The notes beneath the pieces are model-generated. The model made no database searches. It was not told where the DNA came from and saw only the letters and a program-made list of their open reading frames with translations. 64,000 bases of DNA. Source: Alphaproteobacteria bacterium (lineage in GTDB: Bacteria; Pseudomonadota; Alphaproteobacteria; JAEULC01). A program made the position numbers and the translations under genes. Positions 1 through 11,237 of this stretch are shown piece by piece (position 1 is the stretch's first letter; the number at the start of each line of letters is the position of its first letter). The DNA lies in NCBI GenBank assembly GCA_023150455.1, contig JAKLKW010000006.1, positions 43,051 to 107,050 on the forward strand, read 5' to 3'.

Positions 1-499
1 TGCTGGTGATCATGTTCGTGCTGGTGATGGCCGTGCCCTGGATTCCTATTTCCCGGATGCGACGCACCGTGCGCGTAGGCACCGCCCTCCGGGCGGAAGG
101 GCGCGCGGATATGCGTGCAAACCGCGCCCAGCCCGCGGGCCATGGCCTCGATTACGTGGTCCGGACGGATGCGCAGCGCCGATCCATGGATTTCCGTCGG
201 CAGGTGCCGGTTGCCGAGATGCCAGGCGACGCGCGCCAGCGCCCTGGGCGAATCGCATTTGATCTCCAGCAGCTCCTCCTCGGCCGCGCGCACGGCGAGG
301 AAGCCGCCGCGCTCGAGCTTCAGCCCGTCGCCGTCCTCCAGGCGCTCGGCATGCTCGAGGTCGAGCAGCAGGTCCTCGCCCTGGTCGGTCTTCAGGCGGA
401 TCCGCCGGCGGAAGCGGTCGTCGAACGCGAGCGTGATGCTGCCGGCGGCTTCTTCCGTCGGCCACCCGCCCGCGGCGACGCGTTCCAGCGCCCGCAGCA

Positions 500-500
<1 letters not shown>
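1..500 (-). CDS. ureE: Urease accessory protein UreE (3' end truncated by window edge)
   Basis: Reverse-strand reading from ATG at 500 is open to the window edge: MLRALERVAAGGWPTEEAAGSITLAFDDRFRRRIRLKTDQGEDLLLDLEHAERLEDGDGLKLE..., ending in a His-rich tail HGHHQHEHDHQ. Start overlaps the ureC stop (TGATG). Confidence 0.93.
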
Positions 501-2215
<1,715 letters not shown>

Positions 2216-2218
2216 GGC

Positions 2219-2587
2219 TCAGCGCCTCCCCTTCTTCATGGTCTTCCTGGTCGCCGCCTTCGGCTTCGCCGCCGCGTCCAGCGCGCCCATCACCTTGCCG
2301 TTGAAACCATACACCTTGCGGCTGCCGGCGTAGGGCACCAGCGAAACGGTGCGCGTCTGGCCCGGCTCGAAGCGGATCGCCGTGCCCGCGGCGATGTCCA
2401 GCCGGCAGCCGCGCGCGGTCGCGCGGTCGAAGCGCAGCGCGGTGTTGGTCTCGGCGAAATGGTAATGCGAGCCGACCTGGATCGGCCGGTCGCCGGTATT
2501 CGCCACCTCGATCGTGACGGACTTGCGGCCGGCGTTCAGCTCCAGCTCGCCGTCCTTGGGAAAGACCTCGCCCGGGATCATCGCCAT
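2219..2587 (-). CDS. ureB: Urease subunit beta
   Basis: Inside ORF 2219..3268; true start likely 2587: [48 protein letters not shown]...; basic C-terminal tail [15 protein letters not shown]. Confidence 0.95.
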   Translation of the reverse strand: MAMIPGEVFPKDGELELNAGRKSVTIEVANTGDRPIQVGSHYHFAETNTALRFDRATARGCRLDIAAGTAIRFEPGQTRTVSLVPYAGSRKVYGFNGKVMGALDAAAKPKAATRKTMKKGRR

Positions 2588-2592
2588 GACGG

Positions 2593-2895
2593 TCACCGGA
2601 CCGGCTGGTGCACGGTGACGAGCTTCGTGCCGTCGGGGAAGGTCGCTTCCACCTGCACGTCGTGGATCATCTCGGCCACGCCCTCCATCACCTGGTCGCG
2701 GCGGACGACGCCGGCGCCGTCGCGCATCAGCTCGGCGACCGAGCGGCCGTCGCGCGCGCCCTCCAGCACGTGGTCGGTGATCAGGGCCACCGTCTCGGGA
2801 TGATTGAGCTTCACCCCGCGTTCCAGCCGGCGCCGCGCCACCATGGCTGCGACCGCGACCAGCAGCTTGTCCTTCTCGCGCGGCGACAGATTCAT
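2593..2895 (-). CDS. ureA: Urease subunit gamma
   Basis: 100 aa [50 protein letters not shown]. Confidence 0.98.
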   Translation of the reverse strand: MNLSPREKDKLLVAVAAMVARRRLERGVKLNHPETVALITDHVLEGARDGRSVAELMRDGAGVVRRDQVMEGVAEMIHDVQVEATFPDGTKLVTVHQPVR

Positions 2896-2916
2896 GCGCG
2901 TCCCCCCGTTGCGCCG

Positions 2917-3939
2917 TCATACGTGCCAGATCGTTGGCAGCCGTTCCGGCAAACCGCAAGCCCCGGCGCGAAAGGCCCGCCAGAACGCGCCAAAGGCGGC
3001 GCGCAGCGCCGCGCCATCGGCCGACAGGAATCGTGCCACCAGCACGCCTTCCACCAGGCTCGCGCCGCTGCGGACGCCGGATGCGTCCCGATCCAGCAAG
3101 GCGCGGGCCAGTTCCAGGCTGCGCCCGGCGTCCGGTCCCAGATGGACGACGGTGCCCAGGGTCGCGGCGCCGCCGAAGACCGACGGGGCGTCGATCGCCG
3201 CGGCGATGTCGCCCTCCAGCGCCAGCGCGTCGGCCCAGAGCAGGCGCCCCGCCCGGCGCACCTGCCACCGGTCGCGCAACAGCCCGCCCCGCATGCGCTC
3301 GCCCGCGGCGATGCGGCCGAACGTCAGCATCTCGCCGACCAGCACGCGCGCACCGTCCGCCGCCTCGACCGCGACGCTGCGGCGTAGCCGCGCGCCGTCG
3401 AACAGGATGGTCCCCTGCGGCAGCAGCTCGAGCAGCGCGCCACGCCCCGCGTCGAGGCGCATCGTGACCTCAGTATCCGCCCCGGGCGAGCGATACACCT
3501 TCTCGGCCGCCTGGCCGACGAGCTGCAACGCGGCGCTCTCGCCCACCGCGATGTCGAGCGTCAACCGGTCGCCGCCGACCAGGCCGCCCGACGTTGTGGC
3601 CAGCACCGCCTGCATCGGGTCGCCCGCGGCCGGGCGCGGGAACAGCACCCGCAGCGGGTCGTGCATGTAGAGGTCGCCCAGGCGGTCGGCGCCGTCCCTG
3701 CGCGCGACGCGCAGCAGCAGTCTTCCGTCGACCGGCATCGCGCGGGCGGGCACGGCGGCGCTGGCAGTCGGGTCGGATGCGCTGGATGCCAAGCGGCGGG
3801 CCCCTTTCGTCGATTCGGCGATCGCCGAACCGTCTCCCCCGCCGTCCCACAGCGTCAAGCCGCTTCCCGGGGATAAGGATGCGCCCCGAAGGGCACGGCA
3901 GCGGCCGGAGACGGTCCAAGCAAGCGCAGGGCCAGCCAC
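2917..3939 (-). CDS. ureD: Urease accessory protein UreD (start uncertain; possibly downstream, e.g. 3738)
   Basis: [67 protein letters not shown]; first gene of the ureDABCE order. Confidence 0.9.
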   Translation of the reverse strand: MAGPALAWTVSGRCRALRGASLSPGSGLTLWDGGGDGSAIAESTKGARRLASSASDPTASAAVPARAMPVDGRLLLRVARRDGADRLGDLYMHDPLRVLFPRPAAGDPMQAVLATTSGGLVGGDRLTLDIAVGESAALQLVGQAAEKVYRSPGADTEVTMRLDAGRGALLELLPQGTILFDGARLRRSVAVEAADGARVLVGEMLTFGRIAAGERMRGGLLRDRWQVRRAGRLLWADALALEGDIAAAIDAPSVFGGAATLGTVVHLGPDAGRSLELARALLDRDASGVRSGASLVEGVLVARFLSADGAALRAAFGAFWRAFRAGACGLPERLPTIWHV

Positions 3940-4076
3940 CGAAGGCCGGATGGCCTGCGTCGCGGCGTCGCCTGACTAAATGTTGGGCAAGTCCGCTGCC
4001 GTCTTATGCGCGCAAGCATAAGGTTTGGCCACAGGGGCAAGCGTGGGACCGTGCCGTCGCTCCCGATCTCGAGATG

Positions 4077-4186
4077 CACGCGGAGAACGCGGAGACGCGG
4101 ATGAAATTGGCGCCCCGGCGGTCGGTTTCGGTCCGCCTTTGCGGATGGGAGGGCGATTCGCTCCGCGTTCTCGGCGTCTCCGCGTG
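4077..4186. repeat. Intergenic inverted-repeat element (CGCGGAG-iterated arms)
   Basis: 5' arm cacgcggagaacgcggagacgcgga; 3' side ctccgcgttctcggcgtctccgcgtg; lies between ureD and the 3-hydroxyacyl-CoA dehydrogenase gene. Confidence 0.75.
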
Positions 4187-4225
4187 GACCGACGGCGATA
4201 ACGGAACCGGCAGAGGCCGCCTGAC

Positions 4226-6352
4226 CTACACCTCCGCGAACTTCCCCCCGCTCTTGGCGAGGCGCGCGAGCAGCGGCGCCGGCTCCAGCCAGTCGCGGTC
4301 GCGCTCGTAGAGCCGGCACATGGCGTCGTAGACCTTGGCGAGCCCGATCTGGTCGGCCCAGAACATCGGACCGCCGCGCCAGCGCGGGAAGCCGTAGCCG
4401 TAGAGCCAGACCACGTCGATGTCGGACGCGCGCTGCGCGATGCCCTCCTCCAGGATCTTGGCGCCCTCGTTCACCAGCGGGTACAGGCAGCGCTCGATGA
4501 TCTCCTGGTCGGTGACGGGCCGGCGCTGGATGCCTTTCTCCTGCGACACCGCGACGATCAGCTTCTCGATCTCGGGATCGGGGACCGGCGCGCGCGCGCC
4601 CTTCTCGTAGCGGTACCAGCCCTGTCCGGTCTTCTGTCCGTAGCGCCCCATCTCGGCGATGCGGTCGGCGATCGGCGAATAGCGCCGCGGATCGGGCGGC
4701 AGGCCTTGAGCCTTGCGCTGCGCCGCGCGCTGCTGGCGGATGCGGTAGCCGACGTCGATGCCGGCCAGGTCGCGCGTGGCGAACGGCCCCATCGGGAAGC
4801 CGAAGTCCTGGATCGCCTTGTCGACCTGCTGCGGCAGCGCGCCTTCCTCGATCAGGAAATCGGCCTGCCGGCCATAGGCGTAGTACATGCGGTTGCCGAC
4901 GAAGCTGTCGCACACGCCGACCAGCACGCCGACCTTGCCCAGCTTCTTCGCCAGCGCCATGGACGTGGCGATCGTCTCGCGCGAAGTCGCCTTGCCGCGC
5001 ACCGTCTCGACCAGCCGCATGATGTTCGCCGGGCTGAAGAAATGCGTGCCGATCACGCGGTCGGGCCGGCGCGTCGCGGCGGCGATCTCGTTGACGTCCA
5101 GGCTCGACGTGTTGGTCGCCAGGATCGCGGCGGGCCTGCACGCGGCATCCAGCTTCCGGAACACCTCCTTCTTCAGCGCCATGTCCTCGAAGATCGCCTC
5201 GATCACGAAGTCCGCGTCGGCGATATCCGCCATCGCCGTCGTCCCGGCGACCAGCGCCATGCGCTTGTCCATCTCGTCCTGCGAAAGGCGCTTGCGCTCG
5301 ACCATGCCGGCATAGGTCTGGCGGATGCGCGCAAGTCCCTTGTCCAGCAGCTCGGGCGAGGATTCGAGCACGCGCACCGGGATGTCGGCATTGGCGAAGC
5401 AGATGGCGATGCCGGCACCCATCGTGCCGCAGCCCATCACCGCGGCGCGGCCGACCGGCGCCGCCGGGATGTCCTCCGGCAGGTCCTTGACGCGCGCCGC
5501 CTCGCGCTCGGCGAAGAAGGCATGGCGCAGCGCCTTGGCCTGGTCCGAGCCCACGAGCCGTTGGAACGTCGCCCGCTCGAAGGCGAGCGCCTCGTCGAAC
5601 GTCTTGGTCAGCGCCGCCTCGACGCAGTCGACCACGGCGCCGGGCGACTCCTGGCCGCGCGCGCTGCGCTTGATCTGCTGGCGGAACTCGGCGACCAGGT
5701 TCGGGTTGGCGCGCGCCTCGGCGAGCTTGTCCTCGCGCTCGCGCGTGCGGCGCGGGCCTTTGCCCTCGGCGACCAGTCTCTCGGCGAACCTGACCGCGCC
5801 GTCGACCACGTCGCCCTCGACCAGCGCGTCGACGATGCCGAGCGCCAGCGCGCGCTTGGACGCGATCAGCTCGCCCGACGTCATCATCTCCAGCGCCGGC
5901 TTCACGCCGATCGTGCGCGGCAGGCGCTGCGTGCCGCCGGCGCCCGGCACGATGCCGAGCGTCACCTCGGGCAGCCCGACCCGTGTGTTCTCCGTCGCCG
6001 CCACGCGGTAATGCGCGCCGAGCGCCAGCTCCAGCGCGCCGCCGGCGGCGGTGCCGTGGATGGCGGCGACCACCGGCTTGGTCCCGCGCTCGATGCGGTC
6101 GATCACCTGCGGCAGGATCGGCGCGTCGGCCGGCGGCGGCTTGCCGAACTCGCGGATGTCGGCGCCGCCCGACAGCATGCGACCCTTGCCGGCGATCACG
6201 ATCGCCGCGGTGTTCGGATCGTCGAGCGCCGCCGCGACCTCGCGGTCGAGCGCGCGGCGGACGGCCGCGCCCAGGCTGTTCACCGGCGGATTGTCGATCA
6301 TCACCAGCGCGATGCGTCCGCGCCCAGTGCGCGTGACCGGTTCGGCGCCCAT
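4226..6352 (-). CDS. 3-hydroxyacyl-CoA dehydrogenase / enoyl-CoA hydratase multifunctional protein
   Basis: 708 aa: N-terminal crotonase (HGTAAGGALELALGAHYRVA), then Rossmann GRAAVMGCGTMGAGIAICFANA and GTHFFSPANIMRLVE. Confidence 0.95.
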   Translation of the reverse strand: MGAEPVTRTGRGRIALVMIDNPPVNSLGAAVRRALDREVAAALDDPNTAAIVIAGKGRMLSGGADIREFGKPPPADAPILPQVIDRIERGTKPVVAAIHGTAAGGALELALGAHYRVAATENTRVGLPEVTLGIVPGAGGTQRLPRTIGVKPALEMMTSGELIASKRALALGIVDALVEGDVVDGAVRFAERLVAEGKGPRRTREREDKLAEARANPNLVAEFRQQIKRSARGQESPGAVVDCVEAALTKTFDEALAFERATFQRLVGSDQAKALRHAFFAEREAARVKDLPEDIPAAPVGRAAVMGCGTMGAGIAICFANADIPVRVLESSPELLDKGLARIRQTYAGMVERKRLSQDEMDKRMALVAGTTAMADIADADFVIEAIFEDMALKKEVFRKLDAACRPAAILATNTSSLDVNEIAAATRRPDRVIGTHFFSPANIMRLVETVRGKATSRETIATSMALAKKLGKVGVLVGVCDSFVGNRMYYAYGRQADFLIEEGALPQQVDKAIQDFGFPMGPFATRDLAGIDVGYRIRQQRAAQRKAQGLPPDPRRYSPIADRIAEMGRYGQKTGQGWYRYEKGARAPVPDPEIEKLIVAVSQEKGIQRRPVTDQEIIERCLYPLVNEGAKILEEGIAQRASDIDVVWLYGYGFPRWRGGPMFWADQIGLAKVYDAMCRLYERDRDWLEPAPLLARLAKSGGKFAEV

Positions 6353-6525
6353 CTCGTTTCCCCCAAGCAGGACTTCAGCGGGCGCGGACTATAGCAACGG
6401 CCCATCGGCGCCGCGACCCGTTTGGCGCCGGCCGTGCGCGCGAACGCGACCTTTCGCCGCAAGGTCCCGGGGATTGGCCGACCGGCCGTTTACGCGCGCC
6501 CGGCGGCAATGGCAGAGTGCGCCGC

Positions 6526-7779
6526 ATGTCTTCCGGCAACTCGAACAACGACATTGCCGTGATCGGCGCGGGCATTGTCGGGCTGGCGACCGCGCTGACC
6601 CTGCAGCAGGACGGACATCGCGTCACCCTGATCGACCAGCGCGATCCGGGCATGGGCACGTCCTTCGGCAATGCCGGCGCGATCGTGACCGGCGCGGTCG
6701 CGCCGGTCGCGTCGCCCGGTCTGTGGCGCAAGCTGCCGAAGATGCTGACCAATCCCGACTCCTACCTGAGCGTGCGCTGGTCCTACCTGCCGCGGCTGAT
6801 GCCGTGGCTGTGGCAGTTCTTCCGCGCCGGCACGCCGGAGAATGTCGAGCGCATCGCGCGCGAGCTGGCGCCGCTGGTGTTCCCGGCCTACGAGGCGCAC
6901 CAGGCGCTGATGCGCCGCCACGGCATCGAAGGCATCGTGCGCCAGGTCGGCTGGCTCAAGATTTACGACCAGGCCGGATTCGACGCGACTTCCGACGACC
7001 GCGCGCTGCTGCGCCGCCACGGCGTGCGCTTCGACGAGCTCGATGCCGACGAGCTGCGCCAGCTCGAGCCCGGGCTCAACCGGCGCTACACCCACGCGAT
7101 CTTCCAGCCCGGCTCGGCCTTCGCCAGCACGCCGCTCAAGCTGTCGCAAGCCTATGCCGAGGCGATCCGGCGCGGCGGCGGCAGTTTCAAGAAGCAGACG
7201 GTGCAGGGCATCGAGATCGGTGCCGACGGAAGGCCGGTGGTCGTTACCGAGGCCGGCCGCGCGGCCTGCGACCGCGTCGTCGTCGCCGCCGGCGCCTGGT
7301 CGAAGAACCTCGCGGCGATGCTCGGCGCACGCGTGCCGCTCGACACCGAGCGCGGCTATCACCTCTATCTCGAGCGCAAGTCGGGACCGGGCGTGGGACG
7401 GCCGACGCTGGTCGGCGACCACGGCTTCGTGCTGGCCCCGATGGCGGACGGCGTGCGACTGACCTTCGGCGTCGAGCTGGCCGGCGTCGATGCGCCGCCC
7501 GATTTCCGCCGCATCCGCCGCATGGTGCCGCGCGCGCAGGACGTGCTGCCGGGCCTTAGCGGCGAGCCGCAGCGCGAATGGCTCGGCTACCGCCCGTCGC
7601 TGCCCGACTCCAAGCCGGTGATCGGCCCGTCGCCCCGGAGCGAGCGCGTGACCTTCGCCTTCGGCCACGGGCATCTCGGACTCACGCTCTCGGCCGTCAC
7701 CGGGCGCTGCGTCGCCGACCTCGTCGCCAAGCGCAAGCCGGCGATCCCGCTCGAGCCCTTCGCGGCGACGCGGTTCTAG
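6526..7779 (+). CDS. FAD-dependent oxidoreductase, D-amino acid dehydrogenase (DadA)-like
   Basis: DIAVIGAGIVGLATALTLQQDGHRVTLIDQRDPGMGTSFGNAG... GRPTLVGDHGFVLAPMADGVRLTFGVE. Confidence 0.92.
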   Translation: MSSGNSNNDIAVIGAGIVGLATALTLQQDGHRVTLIDQRDPGMGTSFGNAGAIVTGAVAPVASPGLWRKLPKMLTNPDSYLSVRWSYLPRLMPWLWQFFRAGTPENVERIARELAPLVFPAYEAHQALMRRHGIEGIVRQVGWLKIYDQAGFDATSDDRALLRRHGVRFDELDADELRQLEPGLNRRYTHAIFQPGSAFASTPLKLSQAYAEAIRRGGGSFKKQTVQGIEIGADGRPVVVTEAGRAACDRVVVAAGAWSKNLAAMLGARVPLDTERGYHLYLERKSGPGVGRPTLVGDHGFVLAPMADGVRLTFGVELAGVDAPPDFRRIRRMVPRAQDVLPGLSGEPQREWLGYRPSLPDSKPVIGPSPRSERVTFAFGHGHLGLTLSAVTGRCVADLVAKRKPAIPLEPFAATRF

Positions 7780-7840
7780 GCGGCCTGTCGCTGCGCCGCC
7801 GTCGGCGCTATGCTCCGCGCATTGGCCGGAAGGAGCGACG

Positions 7841-8218
7841 ATGCGCGTCCCGACCGTTGCGGCTCTTGCCGCCTGCCTGGCGATCACTGCGCCGCTTGCC
7901 GGCGCGCTCGCGCAATCGCGACCCTATACCGGCTACGCGCCGCCGCCGGCGATCGGGCCCGGCGCCAGCACGGAGCAGCCGCCGGTCGTCGATGCGCTCG
8001 GCACCGGCGGCCGCGCCGCCGATCGCTGCGGCGAGGCGCCGGAAAGCGCCATGGCCGCCGTCGTCATCCCGCTCGAGCTGGCGCTATGCGCCCTGTCGGC
8101 GCCCTGGCGCTCGGAAACGGCGCCCGTTCCGCCGCCGCCTGCCGCGGGCCCGGACCTGTCCGCGCTGTCGCCCATAGGCCCGCTGGCGAGCGACGAACCG
8201 GACCCGGCGATGCGGTAG
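7841..8218 (+). CDS. Small putative secreted hypothetical protein
   Basis: 125 aa with Sec-type signal MRVPTVAALAACLAITAPLAGALAQS; no family recognised. Confidence 0.6.
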   Translation: MRVPTVAALAACLAITAPLAGALAQSRPYTGYAPPPAIGPGASTEQPPVVDALGTGGRAADRCGEAPESAMAAVVIPLELALCALSAPWRSETAPVPPPPAAGPDLSALSPIGPLASDEPDPAMR

Positions 8219-8245
8219 GGTCGTTGCCGAAGCAACGCGCGCAGC

Positions 8246-8857
8246 CTAGCGATCGGCCAGCGCCAGCTTGACGCCGAGCGCCGCGAAGGCGGCGGCGAAG
8301 GTGCGGCGCATCCACGCCAGCACGCGCGGGCGCGAGATCACGTGGCTGCGGATCGCGGCGGCGAACAGCCCGTAGCCGACGAAGACGACGAAGGTCAGAG
8401 CCATGAACACGGCGCTGAGCTCCAGCATGCGCGGCAGCGCCTGCGGCTCGTCGACGCTGACGAACTGCGGCAGGAAGGCGAAGAAGAAGATCGACAGCTT
8501 CGGATTGAGCACGTTCACCAGGATGGCCGAGACGATCACCTGGATCGACGAGCGCGGGCGCGTGTCCGCGTTCACGCTCAGCGCGCCATGCTGCTTGAGC
8601 GCGCTCCAGGCCATGTAGAGCAGGTAGGCCACGCCCAGGTACTTGAGCGTCTGGAACGCGACCGCGCTGGTATGCAGCAGCGCGGCCAGGCCCAGGATCG
8701 CCGCCGCCATGTGCGGCACGATGCCGAGCGTGCAGCCGAACGCGGCGACGACGCTGGCGCGCGCCCCGTGCGCAAGCCCCGCCGCCAGGGTGAAGAGGAC
8801 GCCCGTGCCGGGCGAGACGACGACGATCAGCGACGTGATCAGGAAATCGATGCTCAT
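8246..8857 (-). CDS. LysE/RhtB family amino acid exporter
   Basis: MSIDFLITSLIVVVSPGTGVLFTLAAGLAHGARASVVAAFGCTLGIVPHMAAA, multiple hydrophobic segments. Confidence 0.92.
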   Translation of the reverse strand: MSIDFLITSLIVVVSPGTGVLFTLAAGLAHGARASVVAAFGCTLGIVPHMAAAILGLAALLHTSAVAFQTLKYLGVAYLLYMAWSALKQHGALSVNADTRPRSSIQVIVSAILVNVLNPKLSIFFFAFLPQFVSVDEPQALPRMLELSAVFMALTFVVFVGYGLFAAAIRSHVISRPRVLAWMRRTFAAAFAALGVKLALADR

Positions 8858-8878
8858 GTTCGCTCCGTCCGCAGCCGG

Positions 8879-10000
8879 TCAGCGCCGATCCGGGTCGGCG
8901 GTCCTGATGCGCGCAATCACCGCGCGCGTGATGGCTTCCGTGCCGTCCCCACCGCCGATCTCGCACGGGCTGAGGCCGTCGGCGCAAAACGCGTCGTCGA
9001 CCGCCCTCTCCAGCACGCGGCCGGCGGTCGTCGCCGCCTCGACGCCGTGGCGGTCGCCCAGCCAGTCCAGCATCAGCGCGGCCGACAGGAACATCGCGGT
9101 CGGATTGGCGAGGCCCTTGCCGGCGATGTCCGGCGCCGTGCCGTGGCTCGGCTGGAACAGCGCGTGGTCGTCGCCGACGTCGCCCGAGGGCGCCATGCCC
9201 ATGCCGCCGATCAGCCCGGCGCCCAGGTCCGAGATGATGTCGCCGAACTGGTTCTCGGTCACCACCACGTCGTAGTCCCAGGGGCGCAGCACGGCGTCCA
9301 GGCAGAAAGCGTCGATGTAGCGATGGTTCGCCGTGACGCCGGGGAAATTGCGCGCGCGCTCGTCGAAGACCTTGCGGAAGAAGGCGAAGGCGCGGAACAC
9401 GTTCGCCTTGTCGACGCAGGTGACCATGCCCCTGCCCGGCTTGTGCCTGCGTCGCTCCGCCAGGCGGAAGGCGAAGTCGAACAGCCGCTCCGAGGCGGCG
9501 CGCGTGATCACCAGCGTCTCGCGCGCCTCGCGGTCGTCGATCACTTGGCCCTCGTTGCGGCGCGCGAACAGGCCCTCGGTCGACTCGCGCAGCATCACCA
9601 TGTCGATCGCCGCCGCGCGCGGGTCGGCCAGGATCGGCGGGATGCCGGGAATGGCGCGGATCGGCCTGACGCCGGCATAGAGGCCGAGGCGCTCGCGCAG
9701 GTCGAGCTGCGGCGCGATCTCGCGCCCGTCGGGATAGCGGATGTCGGGCCAGCCCATCGCGCCGAACAGGATGGCGTCGGCCTTCTCGGCGATCCGGAAC
9801 GACGATTCCGGCAGCGCCTCGCCCGTGTCGCGATAATGGATCGCGCCGCCCGGCGCGAGCTCGTAGCCCAGCCTGAAGCCGCCGACGCGCTCGCCCAGCG
9901 CCGCCAGCACCGCCTTGCAGGCATCCATCACCTCGACGCCGATCCCGTCGCCCGGCATCTCGGCGATGCGGAATTCCCTGGCGTTGGCGGAGACGGTCAT
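8879..10000 (-). CDS. Isocitrate/isopropylmalate dehydrogenase family protein (tartrate dehydrogenase-like)
   Basis: MTVSANAREFRIAEMPGDGIGVEVMDACKAVLAAL...; VVTENQFGDIISDLGAGLIGGMGMAPSGDVGDDHALFQPSHGTAPDIAGKGLANPTA. Confidence 0.92.
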   Translation of the reverse strand: MTVSANAREFRIAEMPGDGIGVEVMDACKAVLAALGERVGGFRLGYELAPGGAIHYRDTGEALPESSFRIAEKADAILFGAMGWPDIRYPDGREIAPQLDLRERLGLYAGVRPIRAIPGIPPILADPRAAAIDMVMLRESTEGLFARRNEGQVIDDREARETLVITRAASERLFDFAFRLAERRRHKPGRGMVTCVDKANVFRAFAFFRKVFDERARNFPGVTANHRYIDAFCLDAVLRPWDYDVVVTENQFGDIISDLGAGLIGGMGMAPSGDVGDDHALFQPSHGTAPDIAGKGLANPTAMFLSAALMLDWLGDRHGVEAATTAGRVLERAVDDAFCADGLSPCEIGGGDGTEAITRAVIARIRTADPDRR

Positions 10001-10052
10001 GCGTGGTTCCAATGCTGTCCGAAGGAGAACGGAAGGATGTAGCATCGCGCAT

Positions 10053-10164
10053 CTCATCCTTCGAGGCGGCCGCGAAGCGCAGCCTCCTCGAGACGACGCG
10101 TTGAGTTTGAGCCTAGCCTACCGCGTCATCCTGCGGAGCGAGCGAAGCGCGTCTCGAAGGATGA
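10053..10164. repeat. REP/BIME-like intergenic inverted repeat
   Basis: tcatccttcgaggcggccgcgaagcgcagcc ... gagcgaagcgcgtctcgaaggatga; outer arms catccttcgag (10055-10065) and ctcgaaggatg (10153-10163) are exact reverse complements. Confidence 0.75.
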
Positions 10165-10184
10165 AGGGCTCGATCCCCCGCCCC

Positions 10185-11114
10185 TCAATCATACGGGATC
10201 GGCGTCGCGTGCCAGCCCTCGTCGTGCTTCTCCCAGTAGCGCTGGCGCAGGCGCATCGAGATCGGGCCCGGCCGGTCGTTGCCGAGGATGCGGCCGTCCA
10301 GCCGCGCGACCGGCATCACGCCGCCGGCGGTGGTGGCGGTGAAGATCTCGTCGGCGGCGCGCAGCTCCTCGACATGCAGCGGGCGGACGCGCGCCGGCAC
10401 GCCCAGCTCCTGGCACAGCTCGAGCACCGACTTGCGCGTGATGCCTTCCAGCGCGCCGCGGTCGGGGCTGATCACCGTGCCGTCGATCACCGCGAACACG
10501 TTGAAGCCCGGACCCTCGGTCACGTGGTCGTGACCATCGAGCAGGATCGCCGTGTCGGCGCCGGCGTCGGAAGCCTCGAACAGGGCGCGCGTCAGGTCGC
10601 CCCAGTGGAAGTTCTTGATCGTCGGGTCGACGCTTTCCGGCGCGATGCGCGGCGTGCGCGCGACGATCGCATGCGCGCCGCGCGCCTGCACGTCCTCGGG
10701 GATCACCCAGACGAAGGGCACCGCGTAGGCGTAGAAGCGGTTGACGCAGTGCCTGGGATGGCGCGGCATGCCCGGCGCGGGCGAGCCGCGCGTGCAGATC
10801 ATCGACACGTAGGCGTCGCGCAAGCCGGTCCGGCGCACGAGCGCCGTCAGCGCCTCGCGCAGGGCAGCCCGGTCCATCGGCAGCTCGAGGCGCAGGCCGC
10901 CGACCGAGGCAAGGAAACGGTCGAGATGGTCCTCGAGGCGGAAGAACGCGCCCTTCCACACATGCACCACGTCGTAGGTCACGTCCGAGCGCGTGAAGCC
11001 CCAGTCCGTCAGCGGCAGCCGGGCCTCGGCGACCGGCACGACCGCGTCCTCGACGATCGCCGCGCCCTTCGACCAGTCGGTTGCGGCCGGCGTTTCCTTG
11101 ATCTGCGCCACCAT
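10185..11114 (-). CDS. Class IV PLP aminotransferase (D-amino-acid / branched-chain aminotransferase-like)
   Basis: AIVEDAVVPVAEARLPLTDWGFTRSDVTYDVVHVWKGAFFRLEDHLDRF...; ILLDGHDHVTEGPGFNVFAVIDGTVISPDRGALEGITRKSVLEL. Confidence 0.93.
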   Translation of the reverse strand: MVAQIKETPAATDWSKGAAIVEDAVVPVAEARLPLTDWGFTRSDVTYDVVHVWKGAFFRLEDHLDRFLASVGGLRLELPMDRAALREALTALVRRTGLRDAYVSMICTRGSPAPGMPRHPRHCVNRFYAYAVPFVWVIPEDVQARGAHAIVARTPRIAPESVDPTIKNFHWGDLTRALFEASDAGADTAILLDGHDHVTEGPGFNVFAVIDGTVISPDRGALEGITRKSVLELCQELGVPARVRPLHVEELRAADEIFTATTAGGVMPVARLDGRILGNDRPGPISMRLRQRYWEKHDEGWHATPIPYD

Positions 11115-11237
11115 GAGCCGTCTCCCCCCAGGTTCGCTTTAGGGTAGCATCGCTTCCGCTGCCGGCGGCACTGGCGATGCCACGCCAGTGCAGGCATAAT
11201 GCATATCAACACGACAAATCGCCACCGTGGAGGACGC

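Noticed and set aside
4706-6394. 562-aa plus-strand ORF
   Set aside because: Antisense shadow of the 3-hydroxyacyl-CoA dehydrogenase gene.
8222-8237. Small hairpin cgttgc-cgaa-gcaacg between convergent genes
   Set aside because: Only 6-bp stem and no U tract; could be a weak terminator but not supportable on sequence alone.
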